A stretch of DNA of 64,000 nucleotides from Chlamydiales bacterium (GCA_024233495.1 JACKPM010000006.1:40002-104001), one strand, 5' to 3'; positions 26,805-36,312 are shown, counted from the stretch's first letter. A program made the numbers and translations. Notes: a model not told the origin generated them from the letters alone.

Positions 26805-28043
26805 TCACTCCCCTTGAAGTTTTTTCCGGCCAGTCGTGAGGTGGTAGAAAAGAAAGAAGACGCCTGCAACTGCACTGATAATAGCCCCAATGCTGACGAG
26901 CGCGCGGCTGCTGATCCATGGGAGCAAGTTGGTCGCCCAACCTGCTAACATAAAGCTCAAAGCCACCATCCCAGTAAAAATCCCCATCGCCCACCCTTGG
27001 TGGTGGTCGTCGATGTGATTCGAGTAGTAAGTCAAAAACCCCGTCCATACAAAGATATTGGTGATCGCATAGAGCGCACTAAAAAGCCAAATTGCCCATT
27101 GAGCAGGAATCGCTGCTGAAAGAAAAATGCAAAGACTCATAGAGAAAAAACCAATCCACACAATCGTATGAAGCTGAAAGAGGCGCAGCATGACTGGATA
27201 GACTAGCGTGATTCCTAAAACAAAAAAGAGTCCCATAAATCCGTAGAAGTAACCGAGAAGATCGCTTGGGTAGTCATAGACACGTGAAAGGTAAACCGCA
27301 ATCATCTGATAGAAAAGTGCGACTCCCACCTGGAAAAGAAACAAGATCGAAGCGAGCGGGCGAATATCCTCACTCTTAAAAGCCTCAATCATAATTTCAA
27401 TGGGGCGAAGCCACCCAATGCGCTTTTCGGGGCGGTCATTGTAAGTCTCTTTAAAACTCACCGCTGTCCAAATAAGTGCAATCAACGCAAAAGCTGCACT
27501 AATCAAGAAAGGGTAGATATAACCAGCACTTCGAATAAACCCTTGCGTTGTGAAAATCCCAGCCACAAGAGGGCCAAAAATAAGCCCCACGTTGTTCGCC
27601 AAAGAGATAAGACCCATATTCCACTTCTTATCATCGGGCGTCGAAATGTCAGCTACAGCGGCCTGCGCAAGGGGCTGACTACCTGCAAAAAGACCCGATA
27701 CCGCTCTCCCTACCAAGAAAAGAGAAAGGCTAGAAAATGTGACACCTACTCCCATCAAAAGAAAAGAGCACACCATCCCTGCAAGCGAGATAATTAAGAT
27801 ATTCTTTCTTCCCCACTTATCTGAAAAATCCCCCAAAAGGCACGCTCCAAAAAACATGCCTAACGGATAGAGAAGGTATGCTAAACCGAGGAAAAAATTG
27901 TGCATCGGCTCGCCAGCAAAAATCCCTCCTTTGCCAAACATTGCGGTTACAAGGGGATAGACAAGTCCGAACCCAGTGTAGTCTACAACGATTGCAAGAA
28001 GACAGGGTGCGACGCGTGAAAATTGTTTGTACTGCTCTTTCAT
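26805..28043 (-). CDS. Major facilitator superfamily transporter
   Basis: A 412-residue protein with 12 predicted helices. It has the MFS loop motif GDFSDKWGRKN between helices 2 and 3 and an N-terminal acidic TM1 (IVVDYTGFGLVYPLV) typical of DHA1/TetA-like drug/H+ antiporters. Its substrate is unknown. The start faces the second dehydrogenase gene across a 31-bp divergent gap, and its 3' end converges tightly on the first. Located in the inner membrane. Confidence 0.9.
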   Translation of the reverse strand: MKEQYKQFSRVAPCLLAIVVDYTGFGLVYPLVTAMFGKGGIFAGEPMHNFFLGLAYLLYPLGMFFGACLLGDFSDKWGRKNILIISLAGMVCSFLLMGVGVTFSSLSLFLVGRAVSGLFAGSQPLAQAAVADISTPDDKKWNMGLISLANNVGLIFGPLVAGIFTTQGFIRSAGYIYPFLISAAFALIALIWTAVSFKETYNDRPEKRIGWLRPIEIMIEAFKSEDIRPLASILFLFQVGVALFYQMIAVYLSRVYDYPSDLLGYFYGFMGLFFVLGITLVYPVMLRLFQLHTIVWIGFFSMSLCIFLSAAIPAQWAIWLFSALYAITNIFVWTGFLTYYSNHIDDHHQGWAMGIFTGMVALSFMLAGWATNLLPWISSRALVSIGAIISAVAGVFFLFYHLTTGRKKLQGE

Positions 28044-28074
28044 ACAAATAACTCTTATACTATAAGAAAAGATT

Positions 28075-29058
28075 ATGAAAGCTCAAATTTTTTCTGGGAA
28101 AAATACTCCTTTAGAAATGAGGGAGATAGAAAAACCCGAGCCAAATGAACACCAAGTGTTAATCAAAGTTTCGGCATGCGGTGTATGCCGTACTGATCTC
28201 CATATTTTACGTGGTGAGCTTTCAAAGCCTAAATTGCCGCTCGTAATGGGACACCAAATTGTAGGAAAAGTGGAGGCTCACGGCTCTCAGGTTAACGGCA
28301 TCCAGATAGGTGACCGCGTGGGAGTCCCCTGGCTAGGAAGCAGCTGCCGTAAATGTGCCTACTGCAAATCTGGACAGGAAAACCTGTGCGATAAAGCACA
28401 ATATACTGGCTATCAAATTGATGGAGGTTTTGCTGAATATACTGTCGCATATAGTCGCTACACCTTCCCAATTCCAGAAAAGTATCCAGATTTCCAAGCA
28501 GCTCCCCTTTTATGCCCCGGCCTTATTGGGTACCGCGCCTGGCGCATGACAAATGGAGCAAAACGCATCGGATTTTATGGCTTTGGCGCTTCTGCGCACA
28601 TCTTGATTCAGCTTGTTCGCCACCAAGGTGGCGAAGTCTACGCTTTCACCAAAGGGGGAAATATAGAGGCACAAGAGTTCGCTAAATCGCTTGGAGCTGT
28701 TTGGGCAGGAACTTCTGAAGAGGCGCCCCCAGAGAAGCTTGATGCTGCCATCATTTTTGCTCCTGTGGGAGAACTTGTTCCTAAAGCGCTAAGAGCGGTG
28801 AAGAAAGGTGGCACTGTGGTGTGCGCTGGCATTCACATGTCAGATATTCCCTCTTTTCCTTATGCAGATCTTTGGGAGGAAAGGCAGATCCGTTCTGTCG
28901 CCAACCTTACTAGGCAAGATGGAGAAGAGTTTTTAAAAATTGCGCCCGCAATACCTGTTGAGACAGAGGCACACGCCTACCCTCTCGAGAAGGTGAATGA
29001 AGCGCTGGATGATTTAGAGAACGGTCGCTTTGTAGGAGCGGCTGTAATCGCTATTTAG
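28075..29058 (+). CDS. Zinc-dependent alcohol dehydrogenase, second copy
   Basis: A 327-residue medium-chain dehydrogenase. CGVCRTDLH supplies catalytic zinc ligands, but the usual GHE is GHQ (MGHQIVG), as seen in one subfamily. The structural cluster is CRKCAYCKSGQENLC. The nucleotide motif GFYGFGASA is less canonical. It is not a close duplicate of the gene at 25785. It is followed ten bases later by the flavin monooxygenase gene, with GGGGAAG as that gene's ribosome site, so the two form an operon. Confidence 0.9.
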   Translation: MKAQIFSGKNTPLEMREIEKPEPNEHQVLIKVSACGVCRTDLHILRGELSKPKLPLVMGHQIVGKVEAHGSQVNGIQIGDRVGVPWLGSSCRKCAYCKSGQENLCDKAQYTGYQIDGGFAEYTVAYSRYTFPIPEKYPDFQAAPLLCPGLIGYRAWRMTNGAKRIGFYGFGASAHILIQLVRHQGGEVYAFTKGGNIEAQEFAKSLGAVWAGTSEEAPPEKLDAAIIFAPVGELVPKALRAVKKGGTVVCAGIHMSDIPSFPYADLWEERQIRSVANLTRQDGEEFLKIAPAIPVETEAHAYPLEKVNEALDDLENGRFVGAAVIAI

Positions 29059-29068
29059 GGGAAGATAC

Positions 29069-30556
29069 ATGCATGACGTTTTAGTGATCGGAGCGGGACC
29101 AACAGGACTCTATCTCGCATATCTATTAAAGAAACAAGGCGTAAACGTACGCATCATTGAGAAAGATTCAGGAACTTCAACGCATTCAAAAGCGCTTGTG
29201 ATACACCCAAGAACGCTCGAGATGCTAGACAAAGAGAGTATAGTTAAGCCATTCCTGGAAGCGGGCCTAAACATCAAAAGCATTCAGTTTCACTACGGCA
29301 AAAAAGCCCACACGCTTGATCTTTGCCACTCTCCATCCCCTTTTCCCTTTGTCGATAGCTTGCCCCAAACAGAGACAGAAAAAATTCTGCTCTCGCTTCT
29401 CGAGCAAGAGGGTGTCCAAGTGGAGTGGAACACTGAGGTGACACATTTTGAAAACGGTTTCCCGGTGGATCAAAATAGCCGCTCCCTTGAAGCGAAATGG
29501 ATCATTGGATGTGATGGTGCCCATAGTGTGACCCGCAAATCGCATGACTACACCTTTGAAGGGAAAAGCATTCCAATGCATATCTTCTTAGCAGATGTTG
29601 ATGCTGATACTGACTATAACCCAGAAATGTACCACTTCTTTTTGACTAAGAAGACAGTGGCCTTCCTATTTCCAATTGGACCCAAGCGTTTTCGTGTAAT
29701 GTTTGCACAACACGATGGCAGAGTGCTGTCAGAAGAAGAGGTGAAAAGCAGACTTCCTGCTCTCGGTTTCCAAAACTTTACCTGCAAAAACTTTCATTGG
29801 CTCCAAAACTTCCACCTGAGCATGCGCATGGTTCAAAATTTGCGCCGAGGCAACGTGTTCATTATTGGTGATGCGGCTCACGTGCACACACCTCTTGGGG
29901 GGCACGGCATGAACACTTGCATGCAAGATGCTCACAACCTCGCGTGGAAGCTCGCCCTTGTGGTGAAAGGAGCTGCTCCAGATAAAATCCTAGACACTTA
30001 CTCTGAAGAGCGCATTCCCGTCATTACTGACCTTCTCAATGAGTCAAAAATAGGAACGAAGCTTCTTGGCTTCTCCGCCCATACTACATTCAATCTCCTC
30101 TTCAAAATGGTAGGCATAGTCTTTTCACTACCAAAACTTCGAAAAAAAGCGCTCAACCGTCTTCTCATGACGCATGTGCACTACAAAGATGGCGTTCTCT
30201 TCGAAGACTGCAGCCATGACTCAGGCTGGAAAGCCCCCAAGTGCGGTCACTGGTGCCCTGATTTTCAGCTGGAAGATGGCTCAAATTTGCGCGATCACTT
30301 GCGCACTTCAAAATTTGTACTTCTTCACTTTGGTCCCCACCCAAAAGTTGTCGAATGCGCTAAAAATCACTGGGGAGAATTTGTCGAAACGGTTCATATA
30401 AAAGGAGAAAAGGCGCGCACCTTCTTTAAAGCAAAACCCGATACAGTTTTTGTTGTGCGTCCTGACGGCTATATTGGCTTTAGAAGCAAAGACGCCGAGC
30501 CCAGAGAGCTCGACGCCTACTTCAAAAGATTCTTAAAAACCCCTGTAACCGCCTAG
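29069..30556 (+). CDS. FAD-dependent class A monooxygenase
   Basis: A 495-residue flavoprotein aromatic hydroxylase. The N-terminal FAD motif is VIGAGPTGLYLAYLL, the middle DG motif is IIGCDGAHSVTRKS, and the second FAD motif is IIGDAAHVHTPLGGHGMNTCMQDAHNLAWKLA. The C-terminal 150 residues match the thioredoxin-like tail of pentachlorophenol/phenol-type hydroxylases. The substrate is unknown. It follows the dehydrogenase closely and its end overlaps the converging exported methyltransferase by 4 bp. Confidence 0.9.
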   Translation: MHDVLVIGAGPTGLYLAYLLKKQGVNVRIIEKDSGTSTHSKALVIHPRTLEMLDKESIVKPFLEAGLNIKSIQFHYGKKAHTLDLCHSPSPFPFVDSLPQTETEKILLSLLEQEGVQVEWNTEVTHFENGFPVDQNSRSLEAKWIIGCDGAHSVTRKSHDYTFEGKSIPMHIFLADVDADTDYNPEMYHFFLTKKTVAFLFPIGPKRFRVMFAQHDGRVLSEEEVKSRLPALGFQNFTCKNFHWLQNFHLSMRMVQNLRRGNVFIIGDAAHVHTPLGGHGMNTCMQDAHNLAWKLALVVKGAAPDKILDTYSEERIPVITDLLNESKIGTKLLGFSAHTTFNLLFKMVGIVFSLPKLRKKALNRLLMTHVHYKDGVLFEDCSHDSGWKAPKCGHWCPDFQLEDGSNLRDHLRTSKFVLLHFGPHPKVVECAKNHWGEFVETVHIKGEKARTFFKAKPDTVFVVRPDGYIGFRSKDAEPRELDAYFKRFLKTPVTA

Positions 30557-31500
30557 ACAGGCTTTGAAATAGTGTAGATCGTGAAAGGGTTGTTCTCAAT
30601 GTATGCAGAGCCTAATCCTTTCTCTCCACTGGGCAAATCTTTGTGGAAGAGGTTGTATTTTACACGTCCAAAAAAGCAAGGACGCTTGATCTCCTCACAC
30701 ACAAGGCCCACTTTGCGAAAAGTGACCAAATACTCCTCTTCGTTGTGGTAGTAGCTTAAATAAATGCCACTTGGCTCTTTTCGCCAAATCTGCTCACCCA
30801 ACTTCAACTGACGCATATCAGTTACCAAAACAAGACGATTCCCTCGGCGCACAAATGTAGCACGGTTCACCTCTTGTAACTCCTCTAAACGACGCACAAT
30901 CTCCTCTGGATTGTCCACAGTTGTGATCTTGCCTAACACCTTTTCAATCTTCTGCATCGCCGCGTTCTCATCCACTGAGTCGTCGGTGAATACTGTGTCA
31001 TAAGAGGCAGGAGCAACCAAAACCATCCGTCCTCCCTCTTTCATGACACGGGCAAGCTCCTCACAGTGCTGCTCTAAACCACACCCTTCTTCACTCCTCA
31101 TGTGAATCGAAGAGGGTAAATTGGCTCCAACATTAAGACTTAAAATGCGGTCAAATGTCTCATTAGGATAGGGAAGAGAGAATACATCCCCCTCAAAAAA
31201 AGCAATCTGCCCATCAACATCGCTCTCACTCATAACCGCGCGCATCTGTGGTGATTCATTCAGCGCACACACCTGCGCTCCCTCACGCGCAGCTTTGATG
31301 CTCCACGCACCACACCCTGCATCGAGAACAATTTTCCCTCCAATATCAGCAAGCTCTTCTCTAAAAGTCGGATCCAGAAAAAGCTGTTCATCCTTATTTT
31401 GTGCAATATACGCATTCACATCGCGTTGAGACTCCTCATAACTCACTTGCTCAGCCAGCAAAGGACTCATCGCGATCAACGCTCCAAAAAGTAGTTTCAT
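30553..31500 (-). CDS. Exported SAM-dependent methyltransferase
   Basis: A 315-residue protein. Residues 1-16 form a signal peptide (MKLLFGALIAMSPLLA-E). The body is a class I methyltransferase with the SAM loop VLDAGCGAWSIKAA, the acidic strand-2 partner (CALNES), a EGDVFSLPYPNETFDRILSL segment and a late beta strand typical of UbiE/BioC-like enzymes. Export of a SAM enzyme is unusual, since SAM is not expected in the periplasm; the host cytosol or inclusion is the likely place of action. It lies 12 bp after the chorismate-mutase-like gene in one operon. Confidence 0.82.
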   Translation of the reverse strand: MKLLFGALIAMSPLLAEQVSYEESQRDVNAYIAQNKDEQLFLDPTFREELADIGGKIVLDAGCGAWSIKAAREGAQVCALNESPQMRAVMSESDVDGQIAFFEGDVFSLPYPNETFDRILSLNVGANLPSSIHMRSEEGCGLEQHCEELARVMKEGGRMVLVAPASYDTVFTDDSVDENAAMQKIEKVLGKITTVDNPEEIVRRLEELQEVNRATFVRRGNRLVLVTDMRQLKLGEQIWRKEPSGIYLSYYHNEEEYLVTFRKVGLVCEEIKRPCFFGRVKYNLFHKDLPSGEKGLGSAYIENNPFTIYTISKPV

Positions 31501-31512
31501 CTTGAACTCCTA

Positions 31513-32058
31513 TTATGGTTTTAAAACTGATAAAGCTTTTTGCCAGGCTGGATAGGGAATTTGATCGATAGGACGTCTAGACAAAGGCGGTTGGAAAAGG
31601 GCATCCTCCCCCTCATACTCCTTGAGCTGAGGGTAGAGCTTGCCGAGCAAAAAGAACATTTCGCTGGTAATCATGGACATATAAGGATGAAGTTCAGAAA
31701 ACATATCCCAAGCTTCTTCAAACTCCCTAACTCCTTGCTGTGACCACTGCTCAAAGTTGTGGTCCATGATCATATTTCCAGCTTCGATTTGTGCTTGAAT
31801 TACCTTGAAAGCGTAGTCGCGCGGAACGCCGTTTATCATTGCCATGTTAGTCAACATCTCTACAAGAAGTTGCTCACCTTCAATATCGTGCTCTACAAGC
31901 GCATGATTCCATCGCCACTTCGCAGATTCCTGCACACCGCCCATCCACTTTTGAAGCAGAAGAAGATAGTGATCGATGTCGCGGTAAAGCTCACACTCCT
32001 CCTTGGTCGCACCAAAAAGCGATATACAGGCAAGGAACAAGAAGCAAAATCGTCTCAT
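31513..32058 (-). CDS. Exported chorismate-mutase-like protein (AroQ gamma type)
   Basis: A 181-residue protein with a signal peptide ending near residue 17 (SLFGA). The mature part is all-helical and follows the secreted AroQ-gamma chorismate mutase pattern: VQESAKW (the active-site Lys is K47), a VEHDIEGEQ segment, GVPRDYAFKVIQAQIEA and FEQW, then a C-terminal helical half ending LLGKLYPQL. The Arg expected before GluGln and the Gln/Glu expected after QIEA are not in place, so activity is doubtful. It forms an operon with the exported methyltransferase. It could instead be an unrelated helical secreted protein. Confidence 0.55.
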   Translation of the reverse strand: MRRFCFLFLACISLFGATKEECELYRDIDHYLLLLQKWMGGVQESAKWRWNHALVEHDIEGEQLLVEMLTNMAMINGVPRDYAFKVIQAQIEAGNMIMDHNFEQWSQQGVREFEEAWDMFSELHPYMSMITSEMFFLLGKLYPQLKEYEGEDALFQPPLSRRPIDQIPYPAWQKALSVLKP

Positions 32059-32138
32059 TGCGTTGAATGTTAGAATAAAGAGCGAATTAAGACAATCGAA
32101 TATTGCTCAAAAAAGATGCACTCATCATACTCCGCATC

Positions 32139-33296
32139 ATGGAGTACAAGTATTTAATCCTTGGCGGCGGGATGGCCGCTGATAGAGCTGTGCAAGGGAT
32201 TCGCTCGCAAGATGCTACTTCACAAATTGGCATTATCACCCGCGAGCCCTATCCCTGCTACGAACGCCCTCCTCTTTCGAAGGGGCTGTGGACTGGTGCT
32301 CCAGAAGACTCGATCTGGCGGCATACGGAAAATGAGCGTGTCACCTTTCATATGGAAGAAGAAGTAACCGCCCTTGACCCTATCAAACATACGGTTACGA
32401 CGAACAAATCAACCTACACATATGAAAAACTCCTCATTGCGACTGGTGTCTCGCCGCGCAAACTCCCATGCCCTGACACTGGAGTCATTTACTACCATGA
32501 TCTGAAAGACTACCGCAAAGTGCGCGAGCTCTATGCACAAGGTGAGCATTTCGTAGTCATTGGTTCGGGTTACATTGGGAGTGAAATGGCCGCTGCACTT
32601 GCAATGAATGGTAAGAAAGTGACAATGATTTTTCCCGGGCCTGCGATTTACCACCGCAAACTCCCTATCAAATTTGCAACGTTCTTAAACGCATACTTTA
32701 CTGAACGTGGCGTACAGCTCAAGCCGGGGCAGACAGTCAACTCTGTGGATCAAGATGGCTCCCTTTTTCATGTTACGACTTCATCTGGTGAGCGCATCAC
32801 AGCAGATGGGGTAATTGCAGGTATTGGGTGTGAGCCCAACCTCTCTTTTGCTCACTCTCTTGAGCAGGATAATGGCCTTATTTCAAATGCTAAGCTACAA
32901 ACTTCCCATCCTGATATCTATGCTGCTGGTGACATCGTGAATTTTCATTACCCACTTGTGGATACACGGCTCCGTATTGAACACGAAGATGCAGCCAACA
33001 CTATGGGTTTTTGTGCTGGGCAGAATATGGCAGGATTGGCAGAGAATTACACGCATCAGCCCTACTTCTACTCAGAGATGTTTGAGTTAGGTTACGAAGC
33101 GGTGGGTTTGCTTGGCCAGAATTTTGAGATAGTGGAGCATTGGGACGATCTATACCGAGCAGGGATCATCTATTTTTGTAAGGAAGGCGTGATCAAAGGC
33201 GCAATGTCCTGGGGCATTTGGGGCCAGATGGACCGCATCCGTCACCTCATCTCCAGCTCTGCACGCGCCGACTCCCTCACCCCCCTGCCCCAGTAG
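32139..33296 (+). CDS. AIF-like FAD/NAD(P)H oxidoreductase
   Basis: A 385-residue pyridine-nucleotide-disulfide-type flavoprotein. It starts with EYKYLILGGGMAADRAV, then has the conserved YERPPLSKGLW segment, the ATG motif (LLIATGVSPR), the second Rossmann GSGYIGSEMA and the C-terminal FAD motif IYAAGDIV. The order and the C-terminal part resemble mitochondrial AIF and rubredoxin/ferredoxin reductases. I chose the ATG at 32139 because it fits the family N-terminus; a TTG at 32103 would add 12 residues. Its physiological partner is not visible. Confidence 0.88.
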   Translation: MEYKYLILGGGMAADRAVQGIRSQDATSQIGIITREPYPCYERPPLSKGLWTGAPEDSIWRHTENERVTFHMEEEVTALDPIKHTVTTNKSTYTYEKLLIATGVSPRKLPCPDTGVIYYHDLKDYRKVRELYAQGEHFVVIGSGYIGSEMAAALAMNGKKVTMIFPGPAIYHRKLPIKFATFLNAYFTERGVQLKPGQTVNSVDQDGSLFHVTTSSGERITADGVIAGIGCEPNLSFAHSLEQDNGLISNAKLQTSHPDIYAAGDIVNFHYPLVDTRLRIEHEDAANTMGFCAGQNMAGLAENYTHQPYFYSEMFELGYEAVGLLGQNFEIVEHWDDLYRAGIIYFCKEGVIKGAMSWGIWGQMDRIRHLISSSARADSLTPLPQ

Positions 33297-33367
33297 CCCC
33301 GGCTTCTGAGGAGATCCGCAATCTGAGAAAAAATTGCCACTAGAGAAATGGTGAATGCACGTTCTTA

Positions 33368-33529
33368 TATAGCCAAATCAGTTGAAAATTTTACAAATTC
33401 GTGCCAGATGGCAAAGCCAAAGTAAGCGCAAAGTTCGACTTAGACCATTTATGGTCTATGAGATCGAGCACGATCTTTGGTGAAGCCAAATGGTATGAAT
33501 TTGTAAAATTTTCAACCGATTTGACTATA
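33368..33529. mobile_element. Family A palindromic MITE-like element, copy 3
   Basis: A complete 162-bp copy; the left end has TATAGCCAAATCAG, with two changes from the consensus, while the right end is intact. TA flanks both sides. It lies in the gap between the oxidoreductase and the GH15 gene, and it cuts a short minus-strand signal-peptide-like reading frame. Confidence 0.9.
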
Positions 33530-33613
33530 TTTGGCTCAGCGTCGCGAATGTTTTGTGTTTGTGCTTGCGCGCGGGAGCAGGCGAGCAAAAATACAAAGAT
33601 GCAGATACTTATA
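33530..33613 (-). pseudogene. Fragment of a small exported protein cut by a MITE
   Basis: Minus-strand reading gives a hydrophobic run ending LLACSRAQAQTQNIRDAEPN, which looks like a signal peptide and mature start. No ATG, GTG or good TTG is available upstream, and the frame runs into the family A element at 33529. Removing the element with one TA keeps the frame open for at least another 20 codons. It is read here as the decayed start of an exported protein; evidence is weak. Confidence 0.3.
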
Positions 33614-33617
33614 AAGC

Positions 33618-35468
33618 CTATTTAACTTCTTTTGCTTTGCCGAATAGTTCGGAGAAGTGGGGATCATCGTGGGTCTTATTGCGTGCATTGTTGAGATTCT
33701 GATCGAGATTGTATGCCGCACTGATCAAGCCCAAATGCGTAAAAGCCTGTGGAAAGTTACCTAGATGCTCGCCCTTAAGACCCAACTGCTCGGCATATAG
33801 ACCAACGTGATTCGCGTATGCGAGCATCTTCTCAAAATAATACCGAGCTTTCTCAAGCATCCCTGCTCGAGATAAGCTCTCTACGTACCAGAAACTACAT
33901 AGACTAAACGTCCCTTCTTGAAACATCTCTTTATGACTCTCACCAGGACATGCATAACGATACACCAAAGAATCGCTCACTAAATTCTTCTCAATCGCAT
34001 CAAGCGTGGAAAGCCACCGAGGATCACGAGGACCAATAAACCGCGTGAGCGGCATCAAGAGCGTAGAGGCATCCAAAGTCTTGGATCCTTTGTACTGTAC
34101 AAATGCCTGAAGCTCATCACTCCAAAAATCTGTAAAAATAGAGTTATAAATCTTGTCGCGCACCTCATGCCACTTATTCGGCATAGGAAATGAACGCTGC
34201 CGGGCCATACGTATCATGCGGTCAAGAGCTACCCAACACATCAATCTAGAATAGAGAAACTCTTGCTCCCCTTCACGCACTTCCCAAATGCCAGCATCCT
34301 TCTTCTCATAGTTGTCACAAAGCCAGTTCACTTGCCCCATCAAATACTTCCAAAGATCGTACGAGATGGGCTCGCCAAACTTGTTATAAAGATAAATCGA
34401 ATCAATTAACTCGCCGTAAATATCGAGCTGGAGCTGCTTATACGCAGCATTCCCTATGCGTACAGGACGAGAGCCCATATACCCTTCAAAATGGTCGAGA
34501 TTCTGCTCTTTTAGCTCTTTCACCCCACGAATCGAGTACATCAATCCAAGCTCTCCAGGACTTCCAATATCGGGGCAGGTGTACTCCATCCACTTGATAA
34601 ACTCACTCGCTTCCTTGGTAAACCCAAGACGAATAAGCGCATAGAGAGAAAATGCAGCGTCTCGCATCCACGTGTAGCGGTAGTCCCAGTTCTTATCACC
34701 ACCAATCTCTTCGGGCAATCCAAAGGTGGCTGCAGCAATGATCGAACCATACTTCTTGGAGGTCATGAGCTTGAGTAAAAGTGCCGAGCGGTTCACTTCA
34801 CTGCGCCAACGCCCTTGATATTGAGAATTATGCAACCACGAACGCCAATACCCGATGGTTTGGAAAAGCGACTTATTGACACAGTCGATCATATCTGAGA
34901 CTTCTTCATCGCCTTCGATTTTTCCTAGCGTGAAGTCAGCAACCTCACCGGGCATGAGAGAGAACTCTGAAAAGGCATCAATGCCACTGATTTTGAGTTG
35001 GAGTGTGGATTGAAGTTTGAGCCCCGCTCCTTCCCCTCCGATGAAAAGGACAGAGCGTACCTGGTGCAAGACGCGATGCTTCACACGGCCGTAGTCAAAA
35101 CGAGGTGCACACACCATCTTGAATTTATTAGTTCCACGAATTGATTTGACACGACGGATGAGCATATTCTCTTCATAGAGTCCCTGCACAGGCATAAAGT
35201 CTGTCACTTCAGCAACTCCCTCTTCTGATAGAAAGCGAGTGATCAATACGTTGGTGTCAGGAAGATAGATCTGCTTGCAGTGCACGTCGGGCATTTCACT
35301 TGTGATAGAAAAATGCCCTCCTTTTTCATGGTCTAGAAGAGCAGCAAAAATGGTAGGTGAATCAAAGTCAGGAAAACACATGAAGTCGATAGAGCCGTGG
35401 ATCCCCACAAGCGCTACTGTGTTGAGGTCGCCAATGATGCCGTAATTTTCAATCGGTTGATAGCTCAC
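33618..35468 (-). CDS. Glycoside hydrolase family 15 (glucoamylase/trehalase type)
   Basis: A 616-residue cytosolic enzyme. The N-terminal beta domain begins YQPIENYGIIGDLNTVALV and GSIDFMCFPDFDSP, and the catalytic (alpha/alpha)6 barrel contains NWDYRYTWMRDAAF, DAGIWEVREGEQEFLYSRLMCWVALDR and GTFSLCSFWYVE with the conserved acids. Actinobacterial members of this subfamily are trehalases and others are glucoamylases. Given the treS-treY-treZ operon in the same window, trehalose or maltodextrin breakdown is a fair inference. Full length for the family. Confidence 0.9.
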   Translation of the reverse strand: MSYQPIENYGIIGDLNTVALVGIHGSIDFMCFPDFDSPTIFAALLDHEKGGHFSITSEMPDVHCKQIYLPDTNVLITRFLSEEGVAEVTDFMPVQGLYEENMLIRRVKSIRGTNKFKMVCAPRFDYGRVKHRVLHQVRSVLFIGGEGAGLKLQSTLQLKISGIDAFSEFSLMPGEVADFTLGKIEGDEEVSDMIDCVNKSLFQTIGYWRSWLHNSQYQGRWRSEVNRSALLLKLMTSKKYGSIIAAATFGLPEEIGGDKNWDYRYTWMRDAAFSLYALIRLGFTKEASEFIKWMEYTCPDIGSPGELGLMYSIRGVKELKEQNLDHFEGYMGSRPVRIGNAAYKQLQLDIYGELIDSIYLYNKFGEPISYDLWKYLMGQVNWLCDNYEKKDAGIWEVREGEQEFLYSRLMCWVALDRMIRMARQRSFPMPNKWHEVRDKIYNSIFTDFWSDELQAFVQYKGSKTLDASTLLMPLTRFIGPRDPRWLSTLDAIEKNLVSDSLVYRYACPGESHKEMFQEGTFSLCSFWYVESLSRAGMLEKARYYFEKMLAYANHVGLYAEQLGLKGEHLGNFPQAFTHLGLISAAYNLDQNLNNARNKTHDDPHFSELFGKAKEVK

Positions 35469-35484
35469 AATGAAACGTAAGCAA

Positions 35485-36312
35485 TTAGAATGCCAAGTCA
35501 GCCCCTAGGAAAAATGCCTTTTGATCAGCAAAATGTGCTTCAGCTGAGATTGACGCCTTGCGCCTTAAAATGCCTGAAATACCAAGCGCATAGCCCCACA
35601 TCTTCTTATCTTTCATGTTTAGAATGTGATGTATCGTTCCATTATTAGAAAAAGTGAGTCCACGCATCCCCATTTTTGCGCCAGCAGCGGTCCAGCTTAT
35701 ATAAGGCACAAACTCAAACGCATTCGAAAAGCCAAATAAGTAAGAGCCCGTAAAGGCAGCTTGCCATTCATAATAGGTGGATTTCTCAATGTTGTTGAAT
35801 GAGGTAACGATACCGCCTGAGAGGTCGGTAAATGCATCGATTTTGGGCATGGTTCTAAAGTACTGACCTGAAAAGCCAAAAGCGAGATCTCCGCACTTCC
35901 AAACCACTCCATTTGCTCCAATGCTCCAGCAAAAGCGTGGGGAAAAAAAGAACTCAGACTCTACTTGATTGTCACGTGCGGGAGTGCATATCGAAAACTT
36001 TGAGGTGCCGAGCATAGTGAAGAACTCGACCCAGTCGATTATATTGAGTGTAAGAGTACCACCATTTGTTGCAAACGAGACACGCTCAACATCGCCGAGA
36101 CCATGCACGTTTTGCCTCCTCTCAAGATTGCGGTTAAAGACAAAGTTGCCGTAGTAGCCCAGCTCCCACCGAATCGCATCTTGCCAAAGAAAGCAGGGAT
36201 CACACGCATTGAAAGTATCTTGCGGATCATGGAAATAGAGAGCACGCGTGGAATCACGTGTGGGAAGAGCAAAGAGGGTGCTTGAAACGAAGAGAAGGAG
36301 GCAATATCTCAA
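35485..36312 (-). CDS. MOMP-like outer membrane porin, paralogue 4
   Basis: A 275-residue protein: signal peptide ending LFA-LP, then a beta-barrel sequence with the family landmarks WELGYYGNFVFNRNLE, WVEFFTMLGTSKF, FCWSIGANGVVW, YYEWQAAF and a C-terminal strand ending in Phe (FFLGADLAF). This is the same framework as chlamydial MOMP but about 120 residues shorter. It is the last of three genes joined by 4-bp ATGA overlaps. It probably serves as an outer-membrane porin or adhesin and carries few Cys. Confidence 0.85.
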   Translation of the reverse strand: MRYCLLLFVSSTLFALPTRDSTRALYFHDPQDTFNACDPCFLWQDAIRWELGYYGNFVFNRNLERRQNVHGLGDVERVSFATNGGTLTLNIIDWVEFFTMLGTSKFSICTPARDNQVESEFFFSPRFCWSIGANGVVWKCGDLAFGFSGQYFRTMPKIDAFTDLSGGIVTSFNNIEKSTYYEWQAAFTGSYLFGFSNAFEFVPYISWTAAGAKMGMRGLTFSNNGTIHHILNMKDKKMWGYALGISGILRRKASISAEAHFADQKAFFLGADLAF

